Positions 45,942 to 54,826 of a stretch of DNA of 64,000 nt are shown here, piece by piece (the stretch's first letter is position 1; each line of letters begins with the position of its first letter). The translations under genes were made by a program, and so were the position numbers. The notes below the pieces were generated by a model. It had not been told where the DNA came from. It searched no databases and worked only from the letters and a program-made list of their open reading frames with translations. Source of the DNA: Bacillota bacterium. GTDB lineage: Bacteria; Bacillota; Clostridia; DSM-8532. The stretch lies in NCBI GenBank assembly GCA_023443745.1, contig JAEZTB010000045.1, positions 81,130 to 145,129 on the forward strand, given 5' to 3'.

Positions 45942-47783
45942 TTATCTAGGCTGTATTTTTACATCTTTATTTTTATGGAGAAAGGCCAAACCTATACCCA
46001 GCAAAATCCAAAATACTGGTGCGACAGCTACATTACTATCGTTGAAAATACCAGCTATGCAATATCCAATTATAGCGCATACTGTTGATACTCCAATAAA
46101 ATAATCATAACTCTCCTGAGGTTTAAGCCAATGTATAAGTGATTTTATTATAAACCAACCTAAAAATACCAATAACGCTATCAGGGATACGACTCCTGTA
46201 TTAATCCCTACCTGCAAGTACCAATTATGAGGCTTGTCTGCAAGTACTGTGGCGCTGAAGAGATTGTTTATTTTCCCTGCTATATCCTGCTGCGGAAAGT
46301 AAATGGAGAAGGTATCCGGACCATGGCCCAATAGAAGAGTATTCTTTATAAGGGGTATACTTCTGGCCCATAAATAGCCTCTGCCCGATCCAAAATTTAA
46401 GTGATTCTCAAACCCCCAGGAGGGAACCTCATCCACCTCTTCATAAAATAAACGCGGCGTTGGCGCATAAAGCATTTTGTTATCCGAAAATAAAAAGGGC
46501 ATTAAAACATCAGCATAACGGAGGTAAGCAACACTCTCATCCATTTCAACGGAATAGTGCTCATAGCCCTCGTCCGTAAAGGTGATCTTGTTCTCCTCCT
46601 GCTCAATGTACAGCTGCTTGCCTTGTCCATTGTAAAAGCCAAGGGAATCGCCCTCTAGCTTCATGACAAAGGCTTCTGATTCCGTTTCGAAGCTAAATAC
46701 ATTTTGGCGAAGCAGCGCTGATTTGACGGGTTTCCTTTGGGTTGATTCCGCTGTACCGGGTTTGTTTTGATATTCCCCATCCGTTGAAATGGAAGAAGGC
46801 ATTGTGTCCACAAATTCCTTTGTCACAAGTCCTCCGGAGTAAACATCCATTCCGGCATATATGATGATAAAGCCCAAAAGCAGTCCTAATGAAGCCTTCC
46901 ACTGTGTAATGATGATTTTTCTTAAAAAGAATATTAACAGTATCAAGAGGGCAATTCCCCCTACCAGTCCTGCTCTTGAAAGGCCGCCAAGCCATAAAGT
47001 GAACGCCATTAAAGAAGCTATAAACATAAATAGCGCTTTTTTATTTGACTTACCAAGGTAATAGAAAAAGAGAGCTATGGAAATAGGTAAAATTAAAACG
47101 GAATAAGAGCCTAAATAGTTTGGATTATAGACCGTTGTATACATAACCTTCTGGCCTGCAAAATTAAAGCTCAGCTTTTCAGCCATGCCTTCAAACTCAC
47201 TTGGGACAATTAAATGCCTACCCCAGTTTGTTTGGAGGATATCAAAGCCGAAGAACTGGCTGATTCCTATTATTCCCATAATGAAAGCGGAGATCATCAA
47301 TGCAACTATAATAGTGTTTGCGCGCTTCTCATCACGAACAAGGACAAAAGCGGTAAACATCGTTAAAACATACGAAATGAGTATAAATAGCCCTTCATAG
47401 CGGTCAACAAAGCCCATGAGAGCGATATCTTTATACTCTGAAAAAAGAGTGGATAGAATAGCCATTACGATATATGTAAAAACAAAAATGAAAATCTTAG
47501 AAAAGGGTATATTACTTTTCTGAACAAGCTTGATCAGCCAATAGGTCACGAGCATAACAAGGGCTATGATAAGAAACTGTGATTTAACATAGCTGAAAAC
47601 ATCAATGACAGTGCTTTTCCCCGTCCAATACTTTTTTTGACTGTCGGTTAAATCAATTTGCTGCAATCTGACAATAAGCGGAATAACCGATGCGATGAAT
47701 GCGAGGATAAACATAGCACATTTATCCCAAAAGGAAGTATTACCGTCCAAGCTCGAGTTCACTTTTCTTTTTAATTTTTTCAT
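45942..47783 (-). CDS. O-antigen polymerase/ligase-type membrane protein (Wzy/WaaL family)
   Basis: 613 aa with about 12 TM helices. The Wzy_C signature region WARSIPLIKNTLLLGHGPDT, followed by PHNWYLQ, is present. About 130 residues between two TM groups (roughly 310-440) form a beta-rich extracellular insert not usual for the family. It could polymerise repeats or transfer glycan to a protein. First gene of the minus-strand operon; AGAGG precedes the ATG. Confidence 0.85.
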   Translation of the reverse strand: MKKLKRKVNSSLDGNTSFWDKCAMFILAFIASVIPLIVRLQQIDLTDSQKKYWTGKSTVIDVFSYVKSQFLIIALVMLVTYWLIKLVQKSNIPFSKIFIFVFTYIVMAILSTLFSEYKDIALMGFVDRYEGLFILISYVLTMFTAFVLVRDEKRANTIIVALMISAFIMGIIGISQFFGFDILQTNWGRHLIVPSEFEGMAEKLSFNFAGQKVMYTTVYNPNYLGSYSVLILPISIALFFYYLGKSNKKALFMFIASLMAFTLWLGGLSRAGLVGGIALLILLIFFLRKIIITQWKASLGLLLGFIIIYAGMDVYSGGLVTKEFVDTMPSSISTDGEYQNKPGTAESTQRKPVKSALLRQNVFSFETESEAFVMKLEGDSLGFYNGQGKQLYIEQEENKITFTDEGYEHYSVEMDESVAYLRYADVLMPFLFSDNKMLYAPTPRLFYEEVDEVPSWGFENHLNFGSGRGYLWARSIPLIKNTLLLGHGPDTFSIYFPQQDIAGKINNLFSATVLADKPHNWYLQVGINTGVVSLIALLVFLGWFIIKSLIHWLKPQESYDYFIGVSTVCAIIGYCIAGIFNDSNVAVAPVFWILLGIGLAFLHKNKDVKIQPR

Positions 47784-47811
47784 CTGATTCCTCTTAGCAC
47801 TTTTTTATTAC

Positions 47812-47840
47812 ATCATAACCCAATTTTATTTTTAGAGCAA
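47812..47840 (-). promoter_or_regulatory. Candidate promoter of the bacillosamine-type glycan operon
   Basis: TTGCTC (47835-47840) and TATGAT (47812-47817) with a 17-bp spacer on the minus strand, right after the S-layer terminator and 30 bp before the first gene. Confidence 0.5.
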
Positions 47841-47868
47841 GAAAAAGGAGTAACTTTCGTTACTCCTT
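47841..47868. terminator. Terminator of the S-layer gene
   Basis: AAGGAGTAAC (47845-47854) and GTTACTCCTT (47859-47868) form a 10-bp stem with a TTTC loop. On the minus strand a run of Ts follows, 27 bp after the S-layer stop codon. Confidence 0.9.
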
Positions 47869-47894
47869 ATCTTTTTGAATGTACTAGATTCTAA

Positions 47895-50800
47895 TTAATA
47901 AGAACTCCAAGAACTGCCTGATTCCAGAGCATTACCATCCATGTCGGTAATGTTGTAAACCTGGCTTACAACTGGCTTAGCAGATGTTCCATCAGCTTTA
48001 GCCTGAATCTTAAGAATTACCTTATTACCTTGGACATCGTATGGCTTAACTGTAATACCATCACCATAAAGCTTACATCCATCAACAGAGAAGGTCAAGA
48101 AGGAAACAGTGTTATCTTTAATTGCTTCAGTGAAAGTAATTGTAATTGTTCCTGTATTGTTTTCCAGAACAACGCCATCTGTAGTAGTAGCAGTAGTATC
48201 CCAAACTACTTTAACATCGTCCACTTTATCATCAGGCTTATTAACAGGATCCAGTGCTATTTTAGCAACAACTGGTGCCAGTTTGTCTTTTACATTAGTA
48301 ACAGTAGTATTTGGCAACAATGTTTCGCCATACATGTTGGCTGTAACATGTTCCGTGCTTCCACTTGCAAGTAATGCTGTTTTGACGCTAAGATCAGATT
48401 TATCATATGCATACTTTGTATCTAAGGTATACACTACCTCTGTCTTGCCGTCTACATTGTCACGGGATTCAATGCCTGTAACAGTAACATTTGCGATAGG
48501 ATTAGCACCTGTCTTTGAGAATAGAACTTCTTTGGGCTCAAACTTAGCCAGTACATCGGAGAAGATAACCTTCACCTTATCAGCAGCAATCAACTGAACC
48601 TCTGAGATTGTGATATTGCTTTCATCCTTTACAGCAACAAGTCCTTCAAAATCAACAGTGTAATTTCCGGCAGCATCTGCAACTCTGGCAACTTTTATTT
48701 GTGTGCCCGATTTATAATCTCCTACTGCTTTACCTACAGGAAGGACATCTGAAGGTAGATAGAAACTAGAAGGATCCACTTTATAATGCTTATCTGCAAA
48801 TACAATCTCAACAGCGTTACCATCATCTACAACAGAGATAGAAGCATCAGTAATGCTCTTAATTTGTTTTGTTAATGTCTGACCTGCAGCAGTATTGCCA
48901 ACTATGACATACTTAGACAGATCATCTACGGAATAAGCACCTTCTGTTGCCATTGATTCGCCAAAGGAAATTTTGATAATCTGATCCTTAACTGTTATGT
49001 TAGGAACATTATTAACCGTTTCCTTACGCTCGTTAGCTGTATATAGCTTAGCGGAGAAACCTGTAAAAGCAGGATCTGTTTTGTCAGTTACGGCAAATTC
49101 CACTGATGTTGAAGGCATTGCATTTCCAGCGAAATCTTCAAGGTTCTTAACGACCAATGTATAATTGCCGCCGCCGAAATTGGTGGAATAGACAAGGGTA
49201 ATTTTCTTTCCGTCCTGAGTAATGGATTGAATGAACTTCTTAACTTCCTTACCATCCTTGTCCAGCACGGTGTAATTGGCCCTTGTGTTATGCTCTTTGT
49301 AGACTACCTCGTCAAAGGTCAGTTCAAGAGTATTTTCCTTCTTTGCTTCAACAGTTTTGAGGACAGGTGCATCGTTGTCAATGTCAACCTCAACCTTGGT
49401 CATCTGCTGAGCATTCTTGTTGTTCCAAAGATCCTTAACGGCATCCTTTAATACATAGACATAAGCAGTACCATTGGGAAGCTTATCAGCTTTTGCGAAG
49501 GTCAGGGTCATTTCGTTACCGTCAACCTCAACCTTAGTGGCCTTGTTGTTACCGTTGGTATGATAGAAGTTGGAAAGGGCACTATCCGCCACTACGATAT
49601 CTTCGTTCCATACCAGTACGATGGAGTTAGGCTTAGCATCCTTAAAGGAAACAACAGAGGGAGCTTCCTTGTCTTCATTGACAGCTAATTTACCGATGAA
49701 ACCCATTGCGGTGAAGCCTGCGTAATCTGTAGGACCAACCTTTACCTCGAAGGGCAGCTCGCCGGTCTTGAGGGATACATAAAGCTCAACCAGGAACTCG
49801 GTATTATTCTTCTGAGCTGTAACGCCCTTTACATAGTACTTTCCGTCATTCACTTTGAAATCAGAAGGCTGTACTTTGGACATAGGCTCTGAGAATGTAA
49901 CCTTGATTGTGGAGATGCCAACGACCTCTGTGGCAACGATGGAAGGGATGGTTTTGTCAAGGAAAGAAACTTCCTTGGTAACCTTTTCCATTACAATGCC
50001 ATTGGCGGATTTAACACCGCTTATGGTCAGGGCAGCTTTCTTTTGCTGAGCAACGCCTGCCTCAAAGGTCAAGGTTGCACTTGTGCCGTCTTCTGATACA
50101 GCTACGTTCTTAACGGTAATTTTGTCAGCAGTTGCAAATTTGTAGTTGTCTTTATTACCTGCGGAATCCTTGTCTGCGGGCTGATTGAATTCAACAACAG
50201 CCTGGATAAGGTTATCAGCAGATACGTCTACTACTTCAAATTTTGCGGGTGCTGCTTCGATGAAACCAGCGTCAACAGCATCATCCTTGGCAACGAATCC
50301 AGAATCGATAAGAGACTGAATGAGAGTCTTACCGTCTTTGTTCACACCATTCTTAGCTGCGCCGTAAAGGATAGCTGCAGCATCATCACGGATAAGAGCT
50401 GTCTTTGTGCCATAAGTAAGAGCCTCACTTACAGAAAGAACCTTTGCTGCGTAAGCAACGTCAACTACATTACCGGTTGTTACGTCAGCATAACCCATAC
50501 CGGACTTGAGAAGGAATACGAGGAATGATGTTCCGCTGATAGGCTCCAGAGGTGCAAACTTACCGCCGCCAACACCAACAGTAATGTTGTTCTTGATTGC
50601 GTAAGCAGTATACTTCTTTGCCCATGCAGGGATTTTGTCAGCATCTGTGAACTTAGCAAGTTCAGCTGCTACTTCTGCGTCTGTCATTGCAATAGCATCT
50701 GCTTCTTTACCAGCAGCCCTGATTGCAAATGTCAAACCTTGGACTCTTGTTACGCCTTCCTCTAACTTGAGGTCAGCAGGTCCGCCAGCCATCAGCCCAA

Positions 50801-50918
50801 TAGCCTGAAGCTTGAGAGCTTCTGCTTCGTGGGAAACGGCAGCGAGTGCAGGAACCATCATCGATGCCATTAGAGCAACGGCTAGGATCACTGCAAAAAC
50901 TTTCTTAAGGTTTCTCAT
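47895..50918 (-). CDS. Major S-layer protein with N-terminal SLH region and Ig-like repeats
   Basis: 1007 aa, secreted. Signal peptide 1-27 (ending VPALA). Residues ~28-210 form three divergent SLH repeats (FTDADKIPAWAKKYTAYAIK; the usual TRAE-type motifs read TRVQ, ISGT and IRDD). The rest is a chain of Big_5/SbsA-type Ig-like domains (VKVTFSEPMSK, LVWNEDIVV, LELTFDEVVY, KISFGESMA). A consensus promoter, long structured leader, GGGAGG site and strong terminator suggest high expression, as for a main S-layer subunit. The adjacent glycan operon makes it a candidate glycoprotein. Confidence 0.88.
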   Translation of the reverse strand: MRNLKKVFAVILAVALMASMMVPALAAVSHEAEALKLQAIGLMAGGPADLKLEEGVTRVQGLTFAIRAAGKEADAIAMTDAEVAAELAKFTDADKIPAWAKKYTAYAIKNNITVGVGGGKFAPLEPISGTSFLVFLLKSGMGYADVTTGNVVDVAYAAKVLSVSEALTYGTKTALIRDDAAAILYGAAKNGVNKDGKTLIQSLIDSGFVAKDDAVDAGFIEAAPAKFEVVDVSADNLIQAVVEFNQPADKDSAGNKDNYKFATADKITVKNVAVSEDGTSATLTFEAGVAQQKKAALTISGVKSANGIVMEKVTKEVSFLDKTIPSIVATEVVGISTIKVTFSEPMSKVQPSDFKVNDGKYYVKGVTAQKNNTEFLVELYVSLKTGELPFEVKVGPTDYAGFTAMGFIGKLAVNEDKEAPSVVSFKDAKPNSIVLVWNEDIVVADSALSNFYHTNGNNKATKVEVDGNEMTLTFAKADKLPNGTAYVYVLKDAVKDLWNNKNAQQMTKVEVDIDNDAPVLKTVEAKKENTLELTFDEVVYKEHNTRANYTVLDKDGKEVKKFIQSITQDGKKITLVYSTNFGGGNYTLVVKNLEDFAGNAMPSTSVEFAVTDKTDPAFTGFSAKLYTANERKETVNNVPNITVKDQIIKISFGESMATEGAYSVDDLSKYVIVGNTAAGQTLTKQIKSITDASISVVDDGNAVEIVFADKHYKVDPSSFYLPSDVLPVGKAVGDYKSGTQIKVARVADAAGNYTVDFEGLVAVKDESNITISEVQLIAADKVKVIFSDVLAKFEPKEVLFSKTGANPIANVTVTGIESRDNVDGKTEVVYTLDTKYAYDKSDLSVKTALLASGSTEHVTANMYGETLLPNTTVTNVKDKLAPVVAKIALDPVNKPDDKVDDVKVVWDTTATTTDGVVLENNTGTITITFTEAIKDNTVSFLTFSVDGCKLYGDGITVKPYDVQGNKVILKIQAKADGTSAKPVVSQVYNITDMDGNALESGSSWSSY

Positions 50919-50942
50919 GATGAAAATCCTCCCTTTTGTTTT

Positions 50943-51008
50943 GGAAGCAGGTCATTAAGGTTTCAAAGTCGGATTACGCCTGCTTCCTTACATTGCAATC
51001 CGGCTTTG
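50943..51008 (-). promoter_or_regulatory. Interleaved inverted repeats in the S-layer mRNA leader (possible pseudoknot)
   Basis: In transcript order: A (CAAAGCCGGAUU, 51008-50997), B (GGAAGCAGG, 50987-50979), A' (AAUCCGACUUUG, 50975-50964), B' (CCUGCUUCC, 50951-50943). A pairs with A' at 11 of 12 positions and B with B' at 9 of 9. Because the arms alternate, both stems together make an H-type pseudoknot with linkers of 9, 3 and 12 nt; otherwise they are mutually exclusive hairpins. Confidence 0.6.
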
Positions 51009-51065
51009 TTTGCTTTATTGATTCAGATGGAATTGGATGAACAACCCATCATGAATTCGTTTTTG

Positions 51066-51094
51066 ATTATATCACCCCCATTTGAGAGGGTCAA
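51066..51094 (-). promoter_or_regulatory. Strong sigma-A promoter of the S-layer gene
   Basis: TTGACC (51089-51094), 17-bp spacer, TATAAT (51066-51071). This is the best promoter in the window and gives a leader of about 140 nt. Confidence 0.88.
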
Positions 51095-51187
51095 TAATAC
51101 CAATCGAGGTGTAAACAAAATGTAACTTAGCATAAGAAATAGGGGCTTTGTGTAATAAGCTATTAACATTATCGGTATCCTAGATGC

Positions 51188-52147
51188 TTATCTTAAGTAG
51201 TTATTCAATATTTCAACGACCTCTTCTTTGCTTTGTGTCCTGAAAATCTGCGCACGTGCCTTCGCACTTTCAGGAAATCCATGGAGATACCAGCCCACGT
51301 GCTTTCTCATCTCCAATATTGCAGTTCTTTCACCTTTTACTGTTTCCATAAGCATATAATGCCTCAGTATGGTTTCGAAAAGCTCCTGCTTATCCGGTTG
51401 TTTACTATATACCCCTTTTTCTAAATAACTAATAATATTTTTAAATATCCAAGGATTTCCTTGTGCTCCTCTACCTACCATAATAGCATCACAGCCGGTA
51501 AAGTCAAACATCTTCTTTGCATCTTCAGGTTTTCTTATGTCCCCATTACCGACTACAGGAATAGTAAGCGCCTTCTTTACTTCTTTAATAATAGACAGGT
51601 CTACATTTCCCGAATAATATTGCTCACGGGTTCTCCCATGAACTGTAACAGCTTTGGCCCCTTCTTCCTCGCAAATAGAGGCTATTAATACAGCGTTGAT
51701 GCTTGAGTCATCCCAACCTTTGCGAATTTTTACCGTGACAGGCTTGGTAGAAGCCTTTACAACTTCCCGAACAATGCGACCTACAAGTTCCGGCTTTTTC
51801 ATAAGAGCAGAGCCTTCACTGTTCTTGATTATCTTAGGCGCAGGACAACCCATATTAATATCTATTAAAGAAAGATCCGGTCTATTCGTCAATTTAGATA
51901 CGGCCTCTGCCATAGTGTCAGGCTCTTTACCGAAAATCTGCACCGCAACAGGCCTTTCATCGGGATGAGTTTCAGATAGCTTGAGGGTTTCCTCATCATT
52001 ATAATGCATGCCTTTAGCACTGATCATTTCCGTATACACCAAAGAAGCTCCTTGCTCCTTGCAAAGAAGCCGGAAAGGAAGATCCGTAACCCCTGCCATG
52101 GGGGCTAAAAAAATATTTCCCGAAAGTTCGAGTGAGCCGATTTTCAA
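51188..52147 (-). CDS. dusB: tRNA-dihydrouridine synthase (DusB-like)
   Basis: 319-aa FMN enzyme that reduces uridines in the D-loop of tRNA. TIM-barrel motifs: PMAGVTDLPFR, the catalytic Cys in DINMGCPAPKIIKNSEGSAL (near residue 102), TVKIRKGWD, VTVHGRTREQYYSG and VMVGRGAQGNPW. It starts with TTG at 52147, with AGGAGGG 7 bp upstream. The 268-bp gap to the S-layer gene holds the S-layer promoter and leader. Confidence 0.95.
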   Translation of the reverse strand: MKIGSLELSGNIFLAPMAGVTDLPFRLLCKEQGASLVYTEMISAKGMHYNDEETLKLSETHPDERPVAVQIFGKEPDTMAEAVSKLTNRPDLSLIDINMGCPAPKIIKNSEGSALMKKPELVGRIVREVVKASTKPVTVKIRKGWDDSSINAVLIASICEEEGAKAVTVHGRTREQYYSGNVDLSIIKEVKKALTIPVVGNGDIRKPEDAKKMFDFTGCDAIMVGRGAQGNPWIFKNIISYLEKGVYSKQPDKQELFETILRHYMLMETVKGERTAILEMRKHVGWYLHGFPESAKARAQIFRTQSKEEVVEILNNYLR

Positions 52148-52189
52148 CTAAATGCCCTCCTATGTGAACTCATTAACCAGAATATCCCC

Positions 52190-52223
52190 AAAAAAAGAAC
52201 CTTCTAACCACTTGGGCAGAAGG
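52190..52223 (-). terminator. Terminator of the rpsF-ssb operon
   Basis: On the minus strand CCTTCT-N12-AGAAGG is followed by TTCTTTTTTT, 37 bp after the ssb stop. It closes the operon before any rpsR gene. Confidence 0.82.
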
Positions 52224-52259
52224 CTGTAAATTTGCGTGTAATTATGACGGATAAAGAAA

Positions 52260-52709
52260 TCAGAATGGAAGATCCTCGTCGTCCTCATTGAGGGCGTAGA
52301 ACCCGTCTCCGTTCTCAGGCTTATCGGCTGGGAACGCTGGAGCAGAAACCTGAGGCGTATTGCCCATGTAGGCATTATTTGAGCCGCTGTCGCGTTTGCT
52401 GTCTGCAAAGTAAACCTGGTCAGCATGGATATCATCGCTATAGCGTTTATTCCCCTGCTGATCAGTCCAGGAATTGTTTCGAAGATAGCCTTCTACCAAT
52501 ACCTGTTGACCCTTTTTAAAATACTTAGCGACAAACTCAGCAGTAGTTCTCCAAGCAGTAATATTTAAGAAGTCTGCATTGGGCTGACCTTCCTGCGGTT
52601 TGCCGGGCCGATTAACAGCTAGCTTGAAGCGGGTCATGGGGATGTTGTTTTGCGTGTAGCGTGTTTCCGGATCGGCTACCAGCCTGCCCATTAATATGAC
52701 CTTGTTCAA
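52260..52709 (-). CDS. ssb: Single-stranded DNA-binding protein Ssb
   Basis: 149 aa. OB-fold N-terminus (MNKVILMGRLVADPETRYTQ, FLNITAWRTTAEFVAKYFKK) and the protein-interaction tip DDEDLPF at the C-terminus. The start is TTG at 52709 with GGTGG 8 bp upstream. It lies 87 bp downstream of rpsF as in most Firmicutes. Confidence 0.96.
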   Translation of the reverse strand: MNKVILMGRLVADPETRYTQNNIPMTRFKLAVNRPGKPQEGQPNADFLNITAWRTTAEFVAKYFKKGQQVLVEGYLRNNSWTDQQGNKRYSDDIHADQVYFADSKRDSGSNNAYMGNTPQVSAPAFPADKPENGDGFYALNEDDEDLPF

Positions 52710-52796
52710 TCAAAACACCACCTATACGTAATTTGGTTTCTGCTAACAACGGTTGATCGAAATATCATTTCGATTGCACCTTAGGTATCAGAAGAC

Positions 52797-53081
52797 TTAA
52801 GCGTCTTTTCTGATGACCATGTACGTTAAAATCTCCTCTGTAATCTTGAAATTTCTTTCAAGCTCAGCAGGGAAATCCGATTTTGCCGAGAAGTTCATCA
52901 GTACGTAGTACCCTTCCTTCTGGTCTTGGACTTCGTAAGCAAGCTTTTTCCTGCCCCATTCCTCAACCTTTTCGAGCTCACCGTTAGCGGATACCAAATT
53001 GTTGAATTTCTCAACAAGGCCCTTTACGTGCTCTTCATCAACGGTTGGAGAAATGATGTAGACGGTCTCATACTTATTCAT
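52797..53081 (-). CDS. rpsF: 30S ribosomal protein S6
   Basis: 94 aa starting MNKYETVYIISPTVDEEHVK, with the S6 core KLAYEVQDQKEGYYVLMNFS. AGGAGG lies upstream of two in-frame ATGs (53087 and 53081); I chose the second because it gives the family N-terminus. First gene of the rpsF-ssb operon. Confidence 0.96.
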   Translation of the reverse strand: MNKYETVYIISPTVDEEHVKGLVEKFNNLVSANGELEKVEEWGRKKLAYEVQDQKEGYYVLMNFSAKSDFPAELERNFKITEEILTYMVIRKDA

Positions 53082-53102
53082 GACCATGTCACCTCCTTTT
53101 GG

Positions 53103-53137
53103 ACTCATTCGGCCCTGCAATATCATGCAGAGCAAGG
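53103..53137 (-). promoter_or_regulatory. Possible S6:S18 autoregulatory leader motif
   Basis: On the minus strand, a hairpin (CUCUGCA with UGCAGGG, 6-nt loop) is extended by CUU/GAG with a CCGAAU bulge on the 3' side. A CCG-containing bulge in the rpsF leader is the known feature of the S6:S18 binding motif. It lies 16 bp upstream of the alternative ATG. Confidence 0.45.
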
Positions 53138-53166
53138 ATAGCCGCTTCGTTTTTGCGGCATTTGTT

Positions 53167-53196
53167 ATGTTATCACATTTATCGGAGTTTTGTCTA
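53167..53196 (-). promoter_or_regulatory. Candidate promoter of rpsF-ssb
   Basis: TAGACA (53191-53196) and TAACAT (53167-53172) with an 18-bp spacer on the minus strand, just upstream of the leader motif. Confidence 0.4.
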
Positions 53197-53248
53197 TATT
53201 TTTGAGTCAATTCATCTGATTCTGCGCTTTTTGCTGTTTATTGATATC

Positions 53249-54643
53249 CTATATGACCTGCCTCTTTGCCCGAGGGTGTTTAATCTGATCCTTTTTTATA
53301 GCCTCAGGATGGGTGCTTTTTTTAGCACTTCCGGGTGTAAAAAAAACTCTCAGGGTTTGGATAATGAGCTTAATATCCAAAAGAAGTGAGTAATTTCTTA
53401 TATACATCAAATCAAATCTGAGCTTATTGTCCGGTGATGTACCATAATTTCCATAGATCTGTGCATAACCTGTGATACCTGCCTTTACTGCAAAACGATG
53501 CTCATATTCAGGCAGATCATGAATGAACTGCTCCACAAAGAAAGGGCGCTCAGGTCTTGGACCAACCAAGCTCATATCACCTTTTAAAACATTGAAAAGC
53601 TGTGGAAACTCATCAATCCTTGTTTTCCTTAATATCCTGCCTATCCGGGTTACACGCGGATCATTCACTTCAGAAAGGACCGGTCCCGTAAGGTCTTCGG
53701 CATCCTGCTTCATAGTTCTAAACTTAATTAGGGCAAAGCTTCTATTGTTCTTCGTCATTCTTTCTTGTTTATAGAAGGCTGGACCTTTTGAAGTCACCTT
53801 TATAAGTAATATAATCAAAAGTAATAATGGACTTAATACTATAATTCCTAATAAAGATAGAAGTAAATCGAATACTCTTTTAACAAAGGCCTGTTCCGCA
53901 CTGAGACCCAGTTTGTCAATCATAAAAGCCGGTGTGTCATCAAGCTGCATAACCTTTGCGTTAATGAGGGAAATCTCAAATAGATGAGGAACAACATAGA
54001 TAACTTGTTTTCCTCCCATGCATTGCTTTAAAACTTCTGCCTTAAATTCAGCAGGGATATCTGCGCTTAAAAAAACCTCGTCCATGTCTTTTAAACGTCT
54101 CATGATTATTTTCTCTTGAGACAGATCGAGAACTAGCTTTTTCTCAACCTTTACACTTTTCAGAAAGTGATCTACTTTTTCAACTATTCCATTTGAACCT
54201 GGACTGGAGCATATAATCATAACAGTTCTTTCGCCTGACATGAATCGGCTCCAATAAAGAAGGACCAGATTAAATGATCCTAATAAGATAAACTGGATGA
54301 TCGGTGTAACAATCAATATAAGCCTTGGAAATGAAAAACCTTGCAGCATATAGGTTACAGCGATGGTAGTAATACCTAGTAATGCTACTAGAAGAGCAAT
54401 AGATTTTAAGACATCATAAACGGTTTTTCTGAAGAAAGAAAGTACTTTGTACATATCAAGATATACAATAGCGGCTATTATAATGTATGGAGAGGCATTA
54501 ATAAATGGGATAAAGTTATATGCAGGCAGTTCCTTATACCTCAATAGGAAGGCTATTACATAGGAAATAAATATAAGAAAAAGGTCAGCAATCAATATGT
54601 ATACCTTATAAGGACGTTTGAGTCGTTGAATTATGTGGGTCAT
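53249..54643 (-). CDS. Polyprenyl glycosylphosphotransferase (WbaP/WcaJ type)
   Basis: 464 aa. Four to five N-terminal TM helices, a CoA-binding-like middle domain, and the C-terminal catalytic domain (FYKQERMTKNNRSFALIKFR, RIDEFPQLFNVLKGDMSLVG). It starts a second glycan by loading a sugar-1-phosphate, often hexose, on undecaprenyl phosphate, in contrast to the small PglC-like enzyme at 44.2 kb. GAGAGGG precedes the ATG. The 183-bp upstream gap shows no clear promoter. Confidence 0.9.
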   Translation of the reverse strand: MTHIIQRLKRPYKVYILIADLFLIFISYVIAFLLRYKELPAYNFIPFINASPYIIIAAIVYLDMYKVLSFFRKTVYDVLKSIALLVALLGITTIAVTYMLQGFSFPRLILIVTPIIQFILLGSFNLVLLYWSRFMSGERTVMIICSSPGSNGIVEKVDHFLKSVKVEKKLVLDLSQEKIIMRRLKDMDEVFLSADIPAEFKAEVLKQCMGGKQVIYVVPHLFEISLINAKVMQLDDTPAFMIDKLGLSAEQAFVKRVFDLLLSLLGIIVLSPLLLLIILLIKVTSKGPAFYKQERMTKNNRSFALIKFRTMKQDAEDLTGPVLSEVNDPRVTRIGRILRKTRIDEFPQLFNVLKGDMSLVGPRPERPFFVEQFIHDLPEYEHRFAVKAGITGYAQIYGNYGTSPDNKLRFDLMYIRNYSLLLDIKLIIQTLRVFFTPGSAKKSTHPEAIKKDQIKHPRAKRQVI

Positions 54644-54826
54644 TTTTAACCCTCTCCCTGCATTGCTTATTGGGCTTTTTTCTTTATTAAAATTCCAATC
54701 TACATATCGTGGACATCAAGCCGAGCCTCAATGGTATCAAAACGCTGATCATAATGCAGCATTTTTTCCTATTATCTGTTAATACTGTTACAAAATAATT
54801 AATCACACCCGTAATTCTTAATTCGT

